Shown here: positions 12,352 through 23,095 of the stretch, piece by piece | How the letters are laid out: every line of letters begins with the position of its first letter | Numbering within the stretch: the first letter of the stretch is position 1 | Source: Monocercomonoides exilis | Taxonomy: Eukaryota > Preaxostyla > Oxymonadida > Polymastigidae | Reading direction: 5' to 3' | NCBI GenBank assembly: GCA_001643675.2 | Contig: LSRY02000010.1 | Span: 253,001 to 317,000 of the forward strand | DNA length: 64,000 bases | The notes under the pieces: model-generated | Told to the model about the DNA's origin: nothing | The model's database searches: none | What the model saw: the letters and a program-made list of their open reading frames with translations, nothing else | Made by a program: the position numbers and the translations under genes

Positions 12352-13305
12352 TTATTCAATATCCATTGCTGATGGATCTGATGGAACAGATGACGAGGAA
12401 GCTGAGGCAGAGGAATCTCTGTATTTGTGTACAATATCAATAAAAGGATTGGAATACGCTTCATTGAGATTAAGCTCAATTTGTTTAAGATCTTTCTTAT
12501 TGAATACTCCTTTAGCCACTTCAAGCGTTGTGTCAGAGTATCTTCCCATTAAACGTTCAAAGTCTCCTGCCGTTAATTTGCCATGCAATTTTTTCCAAGT
12601 TCCTCTGTTTTTCTGTAATAAGTGATGGACATCATTAGCTGTGTCATATGAACTTTATGTTGGGTCGATTGCAACGATCATATCTTTTATAAGACATCGA
12701 ACGAAAATCACGTTTGCAAATTTCATCACACAGGCTGAATATGCCAGTTTTTGTTTTTTCATAAAATCATCAATTGCCGTATCCTTCCAATCAACATCGT
12801 TAAGAATCGACTCAACAACCCTTCGTTTGAAGTCAATATTTATGTTAGTGACCTTGTGTCCTTGCACGAACTCCCTTAATGATTGTTTTTTTCGAACCTC
12901 ATAATCAAGGTATCTATCCACAAAATCCTGTGTTAATTTTTTTCTCTTTAATTCATCACCTGTTACATATCCGTCCGTTGCATATATCTTCCCTTTGGGA
13001 TCTTTCCATATGATTTTGTCAGGAGTTGCCGGGTTATTATCATGATCAATTTGGTCAAACGTCCAGGCTTTATCTCTCCAAAGCTTCCTCCGTTTTAGAT
13101 TATCCTCTCCAGATTTTTCTCCGATCAGTTCTTTAATCGTCCGTATCTCACGTTGTTGATTAATTACGATGTCGTATAAGTCCTCCATTTGCTTGTCATG
13201 ATCACGTTTTTGTTTAGGTTTAGGTTTAATCGTTTTTCTTTGACCTAGTTGTGCCGCAATATCTGGCAACGATATCACACTCTTTGATGAAGTCATTGTT
13301 TTCAT
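12352..13305 (-). pseudogene. Conserved-looking Maverick protein of unknown role, one in-frame stop
   Basis: A single frame runs from ATG 13305 to the stop at 12354-12352, about 317 residues, interrupted only by TAA at 12657-12655. The N-terminus is Lys/Arg-rich (RKTIKPKPKQKRDHDKQ), followed by a charged helix and a central block DKIIWKDPKGKIYATDGYV that looks like a small folded domain. The tail is Ser-rich and acidic (SSASASSSSVPSDPSAMDIE). I do not recognise the family. It is divergent from the ATPase gene, with only 11 bases between the two starts, so they may share a promoter. A DNA-binding or capsid-assembly role is possible from context only. Confidence 0.55.
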
Positions 13306-13316
13306 AGGAGTGAAAA

Positions 13317-14220
13317 ATGATAGATAGTGATGCGAAACAGCTTGTTGACGAGATCAACGTTTTATCATTAGAAAACTGTGTCAATGAAATGATGGAAGAC
13401 ATGAACGATAATCTAACAGATGAGTTGCAGACTGAGATACACCCTGACTTATCCTTCAAACGCAATTCTGTTTCATTACTCGTGAGGGCAAGATGAAGTG
13501 GTAAAACATACAGTGTGTTGTACGAAACGGCGAAAGTTAGTGAATTGAACGATCTGTACACAAGATTTCCAGAAATTCAATACAGTCCATATTCGCTGTT
13601 TGTGTACATTTCTGATAAAACAATAGATAGAACATTCGCGAGAATGGAAAAGTTCATTAACATCCCCATTGTGCAAGTGCGTTACAAAGAAGCATTTCAA
13701 ACATTAACCGATATAAGCAGAACCAAAGAACTGCACAATCGCATTCGTTCTGGTGAACAATATGATGAAGATATTCAGCAAGCAGTATTTGATTCATTGA
13801 ATGTCAATGATTCATAACAAAAACATCATCACACCGCAGTTTTTATTCGATGACTGAATGGAAATATTCAAAAAGAAAGATTGCATCTTCCAACTGTTAT
13901 TCGAGAATGGACAGCCAATGATCACACACTTCTTATTCTTGCAAGATCCAAAAGGAATAAGTAGTGAGGTGAAAGCTAACTTAGATGCATTGTGGATTTT
14001 TGGTGAATTCTCCAAACAGAAGTTCAACTATGTGTATCATCAACTGCCGACAAGCAAAGATCGTGAAGAAATGCGGAATATTTACAAGTATCTGAACAAA
14101 AATGATGTGATGCATTGTTCGTTTAACACTGACGAAACTGTCATTAAAACAGTAGTTAATGAGACAATGTTTAAGAAAGATGATGACAAAACAACGACAC
14201 TGAGAAGACGAACAGTATAA
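13317..14220 (+). pseudogene. FtsK/HerA-like packaging ATPase of the Maverick, broken
   Basis: The start is ATG 13317. The Walker A region reads SLLVRAR, stop, SGKTYSVLYE, with TGA at 13494-13496 inside the P-loop. The frame then continues to TAA 13815-13817. A frameshift near 13,815 is needed to reach the next part, whose Walker B strand ITPQFLFDD lies at about 13,825-13,854 and is followed at once by TGA 13855-13857. The rest (from MEIFKKKDC to TLRRRTV) stays open to TAA 14218-14220. Size (about 300 aa) and order fit the ATPases that drive genome packaging in Polintons and related viruses. Both nucleotide-binding motifs carry a stop, so this copy cannot work. Confidence 0.7.
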
Positions 14221-14238
14221 ATGAAATAATATGAATGT

Positions 14239-14601
14239 TCATTCACTTAGCATTTTGAATGTTTTCAGTGCTTCAATAACGACTTCCATCTGCTTTGCCA
14301 ATGTGTTGATGGAATCAATGATACCGTCGAAATCTGGATTTTGTTTATCTTCGTTGATGGTACTTTGCTCGTGACATTTCTTTAATGATATTTTACCTTG
14401 AAGTTTGGTGATTCGATATCCAGGAATGTGAAACTGTTTGTTCAGCTTGCAAGTGGTCAGTTTATTCATCTCCTCTTCATTATCAGCGAGATATTCTTTA
14501 AACTCCTGAACTGTTTCAAATGTTCTGATGTCAGGAGAAAAAGGTTCAATGATAGTTAAATCTGGTAATTCTTTTCTAATAGTCTTAGATGTTTTTGACA
14601 T
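14239..14601 (-). CDS. Small conserved-looking Maverick protein, intact
   Basis: This 120-residue frame from ATG 14601 has no disruption, unlike its neighbours. It contains FHIPGYRITKLQGKISLKKC in the middle, then a block QNPDFDGIIDSINTLAKQ and a C-terminal helix EVVIEALKTFKML. I recall similar short proteins in Trichomonas Mavericks but cannot name them, and no enzymatic motif is visible. It is tail-to-tail with the ATPase gene, 18 bases apart. A structural or regulatory role in the virus-like element is inferred from position only. Confidence 0.55.
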   Translation of the reverse strand: MSKTSKTIRKELPDLTIIEPFSPDIRTFETVQEFKEYLADNEEEMNKLTTCKLNKQFHIPGYRITKLQGKISLKKCHEQSTINEDKQNPDFDGIIDSINTLAKQMEVVIEALKTFKMLSE

Positions 14602-15100
14602 CTTTTGAAGAAGATAAAATACATTTATTGATTCTGTTTCACATTATCACTTTATTTAAGAACACTATTATTTATGTTTCATTGATGAAATTTGAAACAT
14701 AATGTGAGGTGTTTGGTTTTGTGATTGATTTGAATTAGATTATTATTATTTATTTATAAATTTTTATTTTCGATATCGATAAATTATTTATTGTTTAATT
14801 TTGATTGTCATTAAGCACTTTTCATTAAGCACTTATCATTTATTACTGTGAATTAGGTTTTGATTTTGAGTTCTAAATTCCCTGCGAATTTGACTGCTGA
14901 GCAGCTATGAGCAACACTGTCTCATATATCGCAAAGAGGCATGATTTATTTGATTTGACAAATGTTTGAAAATTTGTCGCCTCTGATGGGTATTGAACCC
15001 TTGATTTTAATAATGAAAGGCCATGGTATTCCCCTTAAGTTATAAAAGCTAAAAATAAATTTGCATATTTCATATTTTCTTTTATTTTTAAAGATAATAA

Positions 15101-15628
15101 ATGAACATATTTTTTTATCGATACCAAACACCATTGCAATCATTAACACCCATCGACATTAATTACAACACCTCACCCCCCACAAAACGTTACCACACAA
15201 CCTCCACTTTAGAGACTCAACTCCCGAAAGCATTTGTGAACTCCCAACGAATAAGATACATTCACGTTATTTAGTACAAACTGATCAAGAAAATCGATCT
15301 CAATAAAGATCATCCCAACGAACTCGTGGATGGGGACAAAGTCTCCTTGAGCAACTTCGTAGCGAACACTATTGCACTTGATGAACCCCAGCATGTATCT
15401 CTTCATGCCGATTTAATTCACGAGGACAGAGACAACGACAGTTTAGTGCGATACTGCAATAATATATCAAAAACGAGACAAATATTAATAGTTCATCAGA
15501 CGAGATAGCTTCAAAGTGTGGTTTCAAAACTTGGATGGAACACTGTTGGATATGACAAATGTGAAGTTCATGTTGAAGAACATGCTGGAGTATTTGAGTG
15601 GACTTTCACATTGATGAAATACAACTGA
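15101..15628 (+). pseudogene. Minor capsid (penton-type jelly-roll)-like protein with two in-frame stops
   Basis: One frame runs from ATG 15101 to TGA 15626-15628 (176 codons), with TAG at 15272-15274 and TAG at 15506-15508. The start has the style of Polinton minor capsid proteins (TPIDINYNTSPPTKRY, LPKAFVNSQRIRYIHV). A core strand QHVSLHADLI follows, and the end (VFEWTFTLMKYN) suits a closing jelly-roll strand. The assignment is from pattern memory and should be tested by structure prediction. It lies at the right side of the Maverick, directly before the inverted repeats of the primase-helicase module. Confidence 0.5.
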
Positions 15629-15794
15629 CCACACACGTTTGTTGTATCATTAGTTGAATCGTCAATTATTTCAAACAGTGTCCACTGAAGCGCTATGGTG
15701 GATAGCCAATGTCAATATTTTTTGAACAAATGGCATTATGGTGGATTGTCACATAGATGTTTTTCATTTGATTTGGTGGTTGTTTTGGTGTATT

Positions 15795-16130
15795 CAACTT
15801 GAAAAAGTGTAAATCGGTGTCCAGAATACGAAATTGTGGTAATGTCTGAGACTCAGCAGAGGGATTTATAGGTTAAATCTCCGTGCTGGAAGCGTTGACA
15901 GGCAGTCCGGATCTTTAAATATCATCTGAGAAGAGCTGCCAACATGCTATTTTTACCAACATGAGCATTTAACTCCTTATTTATCATGATTTTGAGGGTT
16001 TTTATTTATTTTCGATTGCATCATCATTCTGCCACATTGCCACATGGAATCGTTGGTGGAATATAACTGGTGGCACACACTTCTTGTATCATTGGTGTAT
16101 TAATGATTCAAAAAAAACGAATATGTTTTG
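15795..16130. repeat. Left arm of a long inverted repeat around the primase-helicase gene
   Basis: This segment is the reverse complement, with scattered mismatches, of about 18771-19110. Clear matching blocks are cgttggtggaatataactgg, ttatcatgattttgagggtt and gtgctggaagcgt. The part at 16020-16130 is equivalent to the last 35 or so codons of the primase-helicase gene on the other strand, with an extra base in a T-run. A weaker direct copy of one block (cacacacgtttgttgtatca) occurs at 15634-15660. Confidence 0.8.
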
Positions 16131-16149
16131 TTGTTACAAACAATTATCA

Positions 16150-16310
16150 CACTGGCCCGGGTCAATTGGGCAGTTAATTTAGTGCTGTGGCGTTGAAATA
16201 TTGGGCTAAATCTCCGAGCTTTTCACCTGCACTGTGTGCACCGCATCAATTGTATCCTATAAATAATGTGGGCAAACGGGTGAACTGAGCATAGTGGGCA
16301 AAACACATTT
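16150..16310. repeat. Second inverted-repeat block (left copy)
   Basis: The block contains aaatctccgagcttttcacc and gggcaaacgggtgaactgag, the reverse complement of 19213-19385 (ggtgaaaagctcggagattt and tcagtttgcccgtttgtcc). On the left it lies inside the first repeat block; on the right it lies outside it. The structure is therefore not a simple pair of termini but has been rearranged. Confidence 0.7.
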
Positions 16311-16434
16311 AATGTGAAAATTAACTGTTATCGTTCATTTTCGACATTTCCTTTAACATCATCTTCCCCGTAAATTTGCGTAACAAAAATAAATCTGTTT
16401 CAAAAAAAATTTTTGTTTTTTTAATTTTTAAAAA

Positions 16435-18877
16435 ATGACAAACCCCCAAACAGACACTGACAACGTGATCCAACAACTAATTGATTCAATGTCAACAGAA
16501 CAGCAAACGTTGGGAGAACGAATGAAAGATCACATTGTTGACTTGTTCGACTACAAGAAATACTCTGACAAGAAGCAAGGTCAACGCCACACTGGAACAG
16601 TTGTCGATATCAGTAAATGTGAGGATCTTTGTGTCGTTGATGTTGACATTAACAAATCCCTTCAAACTGAACAAACGAAAGCCATCAGGAATTCCATCCT
16701 CAAGATACTCCCCCGAAATGTGGGACTTGTACAAACAGCTCATGGCTGTCTTCATATTTATTGTGAGCTGTGTGATTATCTCCTCAAATGTTCGTCACAA
16801 ACCAAAGTGTTTACGAGTCCAGAGTACGATATCGACATTTTTGCAGGTATTGTGGATGAAAAACATAGGTTTGTTGCACAAGTTGACTCTTCATACAGAG
16901 AAATGAAAGATGGCAAGAGAATCGTCACCAAATACATTCCCCTCAACAATTACAGGGAGCTCAGGGATTTTTCTCCACTCGAAAGTGTTCTTGACATCTT
17001 CGGTATTGATCTCAAAACAGAGAATTCATCAGCCGTAATGGAAGCTGAACCACACAATCTTCTCACACAAGATAATGTCGTTGATATGTTTCCAACTGTC
17101 GCTCTTGCTCTTATCGATGGACTCAAAGATGTTAAAATACATAACGACACAGGTTCTTTGTTACTTGATTCTGAGTTAACTCTTTTCTGTTGTTTGCAGC
17201 TCTCAATTCTCTTATCAACATTAATGGTTTCGTCAACGGATTGATATATTTTCTTTTCAATCAAATCAAAGAGACAGCCTCTCTTACAGCAAATGCAATC
17301 ACTAACTTTGAACAGAAACGAAACAGATACAGAGACTGCAAGTCACATCCATTTGTTCAAAAAAAATTGTCAAGAGACGGAATCCAACATATTACAACGA
17401 TGTGATCATTCCACTCCTCAGAATAGAGAATGAGCAAAATGAATAACCTCCACGAGAGATTACTGCACATGAAATAGATCTCAACTCATCGTTCTCGTTC
17501 TCTGAAATCAGGGATCAAGCTTGTCGAAAACAATACTCCTCACTGCCTGAAGTCGCTGAAGATCTCACAAAAGTTCTGAGGTTTGTTGAAGCAAGGATGG
17601 AATTCATTGTGAAAGAATTTGACATTCACACCTCTTGTTATTCGATAACATTCAAGACAAAACCTGCAATGAACGAACTGTTCAAAACATAAAAACTCTG
17701 GCATGATGATAAAAAGACTTTCACTGTTGAGACAGCTTTCGAACAATACTCTCATGTTCTATCGATTGATGGGGTGAAGTTCTTCACAGATAACCCTCGA
17801 ATATTCTCTCTATTCCATGGGTTCAAATGCCAAATGGCAAACGAACAAAACGACGAAATCATCAAACCATTCCTTGATTTCACACGAGAAGTTTTCGCCA
17901 ACGACAACGAATAACTCTATCAATACATCCTCTGTTGGATTGCGTCAATTGTTCAAAATTCTGGTCATAAAGCAGAAACATCACTTGTTCTCAAAGGTTT
18001 GCTAGGAATTGTAAAGAATGTCTGGACAAATGTCCTTACTAAACTGTTGGCAGGATATTCATGTCCGAATGTCACAGGGATTGCAGAACTGACAGGACAG
18101 TTCAACTCCATCGTCGAAGGGAAAATGCTTATTGTTCAAAACGAATTGAAGAATGTTGGAGATGATCAAACAGCTAACTTTTATGCATTGAAGAGTATAA
18201 TCACGGATTCAACAATCAGAATCAATGAGAAGAATCAGCCAAGAAGAACAGCTGAGAACGTCGCTTATTTCATATTTGCGACAAATCACACGTACTCGGT
18301 GAAGATTGAGATTGATGACAGAAGATATGTTGTTTGTGATTGTAACTCAAAAAACAAGAATAGTCTCATATTCTTCAAGGATTTCACAAGCTCTTTCGAC
18401 AATGAATTCCATGAACAACTTCTCCGTTATTTCCTCAGCAAAGATCTCTCCAATTTCAACACAAGGGATAATCCAACAACGGAGGCAAAGGAAGATATCA
18501 TTGCAGCATTACTCTCAGTTATTGAGGTGTTCTGTCAGGAGCATTGCAATAAACTCAAAGAAGTGTGAAGATGTTCCGAAGCACTCAGTTACAGACCAGT
18601 TGAATTCAAGAACTATCACTTATTCCAATTTGCAATCAAAGACAGATGTGAGAGAATACGAGAAGGTGGAAGAGGAAACAAAATCCAACGTTATGAACTC
18701 AAGCCAGAGTGTGAACCACTTTTCAAACGACAAGAAGATGAAGATTACATGGACTGTTCTGTTGAAATTAACAAAACATATTCGTTTTTTGGAATCATTA
18801 ATAAACCAATGATACAAGAAGTGTGTGCCACCAGTTATATTCCACCAACGATTCCATGTGGCAATGTGGCAGAATGA
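16435..18877 (+). pseudogene. Primase-polymerase (AEP) fused to D5-like SF3 helicase, degraded
   Basis: Start is ATG 16435. The N-terminal part has archaeo-eukaryotic primase motifs: VVDVDINKS (DxD), TAHGCLHIYC (catalytic His) and YDIDIFAG (third Asp). Two frameshifts follow (near 17,190 and 17,375). The rest reads in one frame with TAA at 17444, 17690 and 17912 and TGA at 18566, ending at TGA 18875-18877. The helicase part has a spoiled Walker A (LKGLLGIVKN where GxxGxGKN is expected), then ELTGQFNSIVEGK, IVQNELKN (B motif), the C motif FIFATNH and the arginine-finger region DDRRYVV. Such fusions start replication in nucleocytoplasmic viruses, virophages and plasmid-like elements. This copy is dead. 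Its 3' end lies inside the right arm of the inverted repeat. Confidence 0.8.
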
Positions 18878-19110
18878 TGATGCAATCGAAAATAAATAAA
18901 AACCCTCAAAATCATGATAAATAAGGAGTTAAATGCTCATGTTGGTAAAAATAGCATGTTGGCAGCTCTTTTCAGATGAAATGAAAAGATCCGGTTTACT
19001 GGTTTACAGGTTGACGCTTCCAGCACGAAGATTTTTGTCAATATTTCCCTTCTCCCAGCATCTCGATGTTTCCACAATTTGGAATCCTGAACACAGGTGG
19101 ACACTTTTTC
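18771..19110. repeat. Right arm of the long inverted repeat
   Basis: This is the partner of 15795-16130 and includes the last 35 or so codons of the primase-helicase gene and the following non-coding stretch (aaccctcaaaatcatgataa, ctcatgttggtaaaaatagc). The distance between the outer edges of the arms is about 3.3 kb. Confidence 0.8.
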
Positions 19111-19212
19111 TGTGCAAAAATATTGATGTTGGCAATCAACTTTAATTCCATCGTAACTTCTGTATGATTCAATCAACAAAACAAATAATGTGAACCACTT
19201 GTTATTTTTCGA

Positions 19213-19385
19213 CAATTTGCCCATTTTGCCCACTTTGCTCAGTTTGCCCGTTTGTCCATATTATTTGGAGAATGAAATTGACACGGCGCATCCTGTGCAC
19301 AAAATGCAGGTGAAAAGCTCGGAGATTTATAACAATATCTCCATGCCACAGAATCACTCACATCACCTGACCAGTTTAACCGGTG
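19213..19385. repeat. Second inverted-repeat block (right copy)
   Basis: Reverse-complement partner of 16150-16310, with blocks such as tttgcccattttgcccac and gcaggtgaaaagctcggaga. It contains short repeats of ttgccca. Confidence 0.7.
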
Positions 19386-19482
19386 AAGGCAAACAACCAT
19401 AAACTTTTTCCATCAACTCATCTCACATCTCATCACTTTCGATTAGCTTTCTCCTCAATATCTTAATCAATTTCTACTGTTT

Positions 19483-19605
19483 TTAAGATACATGTTCATT
19501 GGAATCCTCAGTTTTATCATTTCGTTTTTCCTGAAACTGTTTTATTTGTTTCTGTCGAGCCGCTTTTGCTTCTTCCACAGTTGTGAATATCTTCTTCAGA
19601 CCCAT
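19483..19605 (-). CDS. Small charged protein of 40 residues
   Basis: ATG 19605 to TAA 19485-19483. It starts MGLKKIFTTVEEAKAARQKQ and continues as a Lys/Gln-rich helix. The compact frame with its own ATG lies just outside the primase-helicase repeats. Mavericks and related viruses often encode such short basic helical proteins, but I cannot assign it to a family. It could be chance. Confidence 0.3.
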   Translation of the reverse strand: MGLKKIFTTVEEAKAARQKQIKQFQEKRNDKTEDSNEHVS

Positions 19606-20644
19606 TTGGTATAAAACAAAAAACGAAATCAATTATTTTTATTTGCTATTTCACCCACGCTTACATCACATGTTCAACACATGTTCAACTCATGTATTTC
19701 ATCAACGAAAACACAATTTTTCACACAATTTCACCAATTATTTACCAACTTGAACATAACTTTTGTTAATCTTCCAGTTAATCTTTTTGCTAATTCTCCT
19801 CCTTGGAGATATGGTATATCAGCTATGGATATATCTCGATTACACCTATCAATAACTCCATCTTTATAGAACATCACTAAATATCTAATCATGAGAAACC
19901 CCATAAGAATATCAGCAATAACCCTCGATCTCTAACTTATTATCATTGCTTATTCCAAATTATGATACAAGATGATAACAGCCAGTAGATATTCATAAAT
20001 CGATAATATTGATTGACCTAATCGAGATGGATCTATAGCCGAAAACCATATATCAAAAACACAATAAAATCGTTCCATTTTTTGACATTTTTGAAATGTT
20101 GGAAAACTTTATGTTTTGATTTCTAGGATACCTGTTTTCGGAAATGAAAATCAATATAATATCAAAATTTGAGAAAGTGTTATAGAGTTATGAGTTAAGC
20201 AATTATTCAATGCCATGCGCAAAAAAAACTTTAAAGTCCATATTTTCCCCCATTTGTGCGTATTCGGTTATTTGAATAACAAAAAAATCATTTATGCACG
20301 CTTTTTAATTTTCAATCTTATTAGGAACCTTTTTTCACAAATGATAATCGCAAAAAGAAAATAATTACGACTTCTTATGTATTTTTCACCTTTATTAAAT
20401 TTGACACAAACTCATATGTGTGATTATTTTTGAAATCATAAAATTTTTTTGGGGTTTGTGTTATTTTCTCATTCGCAGTTAATTGCAAAAGAATTTTCAA
20501 AAAAGTGTCACTTGCTTTTAAATTGTAGTCTTTCAAACGCATGTTGTCACGGAAAGATTAAGTTCATTTCTGATTTTAATGAAAACATGGAATTAATTTT
20601 CAAGTGTTTTTGACCAATTGTTAATTCGAAAATTTTGATAGAAA

Positions 20645-20815
20645 AAAATATGAAATCAAAAAAAAAGAAAAGAAAAAAAAGAAAAAGAAAAAGAAAAGAA
20701 AAAAAGAAAGAAATAAAGAAATAAAGAAATAAAGAAAGAAAAGAAAAGAAAAGAAAAGAAAAGAAAAAAAAAAGAAAGAAAAGAAAAGAAGAAAAAAAAA
20801 GGAAAAGAAAGAAAA
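20645..20815. repeat. Purine-only low-complexity tract (GAAAA)n
   Basis: About 170 bases of almost only A and G on the plus strand, in units such as aaaag and aaagaaat. The Phe/Ser-rich frames on the minus strand come from this repeat. Confidence 0.9.
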
Positions 20816-20825
20816 ATTTTACACA

Positions 20826-21092
20826 CATGGGTGATTATTTTTGAAATCATAACTTTTTTCGGTGTGTCGATAATTATGAAAAATCATTGTCATTAACCTT
20901 ATAATTATCATTTGAATATAAATGCTATTTAATAGTATCAAAAACAAAAGGTTGATGAAAAATAAAGAAAGAGATGTTATTTATTAGAATTATCACTTTT
21001 CATTATTCATTAACAAAACTTTTAAAACAAAATTGAAAAAAACCGAAATTTTTGTTCAAACAAATATGATTTCAAAAATTATCACCCATATT
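20826..21092. mobile_element. MITE-like element with about 25-bp inverted termini
   Basis: The left end reads tgggtgattatttttgaaat (20829 on), and the right end (to about 21092) is its reverse complement with one change (atttcaaaaattatcaccca). A third copy of the same terminus lies at about 20416-20445 (gtgtgattatttttgaaatc), so a larger nested or tandem arrangement is possible. There is no coding capacity. The start GGGTGAT resembles the termini of the transposon at 22.8-27.5 kb. Confidence 0.6.
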
Positions 21093-21319
21093 TATTCTGA
21101 AAATCGTATTGTGAGTTAAAAAAGTGAAATAAGAAAAGAAGGCCAAATATAACATAGAAAAGGTTCAATACAAGTTAAAAGAAATAATGCAGGAATGAAG
21201 AATTGAGATGCTATGGCTTTTACGGTCGGTAAGAAATATTTTCTTCATGGCCAGCAAGTTTATGACTTAGATCCTATTTTTATCAAAAAGATAATTGACT
21301 TTTTTAACACAAATATTAC

Positions 21320-22455
21320 TTTTAAAAGATACACCAAAAATAATTCAAAATCGAAAATTAATAATTCGAATTCGGAAATTAATTATTCAATTTCGTAATT
21401 TATTAATTCGATTTCGAAAAACTTTAATTCAAAATCGAAAATGATTATTTCAATTTCGAAATCCATTATTAACTGAAATTTTTAATTTTTCTCAAGAATG
21501 GATTTCAGAAAAATTCAAGTTATTTTTTAACCACTCATATTTTATTACTCAAAAAAAACTTTTTTTTTTTATTGCAACAATCAATAAATCAATTCTTTAA
21601 AATTTTTTTTCCATTTTTGAAAATCATCATACAAATAATAATAATATAATAGTTGGGTGCAAAACCCGCACTTGTGCAAAAACCCGCACACTTGACATTT
21701 TCTTTCGAAATACTCTTCCACATTCATATATGTGAAAGCGTTTGGCATTTTGATGCCACCTATAACCAAAAACAAAAATTTTTGATCTTTTTTGATCTTT
21801 GGATCAAAAATTTTTGTTTTTGATTTTTCATTCGAAATACTTAATATTGGACAAAAAAAAGTTATAGGTTGCATCAAAATGCCAAACGCTTTCACATATA
21901 TGAATGTGGAAGAGTATTTCGAAAGAAAATGTCAAGTGTGCGGGTTTTTGCACAAGTGCGGGTTTATGCACACACCATAATAAAAATTCATTCTATTGAA
22001 TCATTTAATAAAAATTGAAAAAATTTAATTATGATTATTGAATTATTTCTTCACAATAATGTGATTGTTTCATTGGCAAAATTTTGAATAATACCTGTTT
22101 TAATCATTAAAATGTATTTATTTCCTTTTCAAATTTACTTCAATCAATAAATTTTCATTCAAAATGAAAGAAAATTTTAAAATGAAAATGCGTCATTTTT
22201 CAAATATAGATAAACATAATTTGCTGATGAGACAAAAATTTAAAGAATTTATAACCCCAAATACAAGTTATTCATTCCACAAAACAAAAAAATTTTCGTT
22301 TCGAAATCGAATTATTCTTTTTCGAAATCAAATTTATAAATTACGAAATAAAATTATTAATTTCCGAATTCGAATTATTAATTTTCGATTTTGAATTATT
22401 AATTCCGAAATTGAATTATTCTTTTTCGAATTTGAATTATTTTTAGGTGTATATT
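21320..22455. mobile_element. Non-autonomous element with about 90-bp inverted termini made of aattcgaaa subrepeats
   Basis: The left terminus (acaccaaaaataattcaaaa, then repeated units such as attcgaattcggaaatta) is matched in reverse complement at about 22290-22455, ending in ttatttttaggtgtatattt. Within each arm the unit aattcraaatcgaaa is repeated several times. The element has no open frame of substance and contains a second, nested element at 21655-21980. Limits are approximate because no target duplication was resolved. Confidence 0.65.
21655..21980. mobile_element. Nested foldback element with long near-perfect arms
   Basis: Arms at about 21655-21770 and 21865-21980 are reverse complements. 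Shared blocks include acccgcacttgtgcaaaaac, acacttgacattttctttcg and gtgaaagcgtttggcatttt. The outer ends read gggtgcaaaacccgcacttg on the left and gcgggtttatgcacacacc on the right, next to ataata-like sequence on both sides, which may be the target duplication. It would form a strong hairpin if transcribed. A diverged copy of its right end lies near 2216-2256. Confidence 0.75.
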
Positions 22456-23095
22456 TCAGAATGCTGTTAAAAATGTGAATTTAAAAGTCAATTAATTTAT
22501 TCATTGATTGTGGCATTTGTTTGCTTATAAAAAGTTAAAATAAGTTTCAAAGAAAAAGGGTTGAGACAAAAATCTGACGTCAATGTGAAATGTGAACCAT
22601 TCATCATGTTTCACCAGAGTTAATAAAATAGAAAAGAAATTTGACAAAAATCAATTTTTTGAAAAGATTTTTTTCCATTTTTTGTTTTTCAACATTTGCA
22701 CACGAACAACAAATCGAATAAAACGAAGCAAATAATCGAATTTGAAAAAATCGTTAACTGATGGACATGTTTCTTGGTTCTGTTCTTTTCAAGCATTTTG
22801 TCCATGACGATAAAAATAGGGTGATTTATAAACCCGAACTTTTTTTTTATTTTGGTTTGATATAAAAAAAATTTTTTTTGAAACAATCATGTTTTAATTT
22901 TGAAAATTGAAATGATCAATAATAAACATAATCAACAAGTTCTCTTTTTACAGTTTTTCTGGAATTTTTCTGCTTTGATTCATCATCCAAAATATCATCA
23001 TTCAAAATGTGGGATTTATTAAATCTTCTTTTTTGGGGCTTTTCAGCTTCGAAAAGAATTTTTTCTTCTTTTTCATCATTATTATCTTTTCTTTT

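Larger units (their letters stand above)
5450..15630. mobile_element. Maverick/Polinton-type virus-like DNA element, decayed
   Basis: Diagnostic genes lie together: rve integrase, family B DNA polymerase of the protein-primed type, a packaging-type ATPase and a minor-capsid-like jelly-roll protein, plus a phage-tail-collar-like protein. This combination defines Mavericks/Polintons (known family biology). The total length of about 10 kb is short for an element usually 15-20 kb long, and I found no major capsid protein or maturation protease. Terminal inverted repeats were not recognised, so both limits are approximate. Every large gene has in-frame stops and two have frameshifts, so this copy is probably dead. 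It may extend right to about 19.6 kb if the primase-helicase module belongs to it. Confidence 0.75.

Noticed and set aside
5942-18877. In-frame TAA/TAG at likely Gln positions as a sign of a TAR=Gln code, known in some other metamonads
   Set aside because: Such codons are far too few (about one per 200 codons), CAA/CAG are used freely in the same genes, and there are also TGA stops and frameshifts. Decay explains it better.
22164-22394. Frames rich in Phe/Arg/Asn/Ile in the repeats at 21.2-22.4 kb
   Set aside because: They are produced by the aattcgaaa subrepeats of a non-autonomous element.
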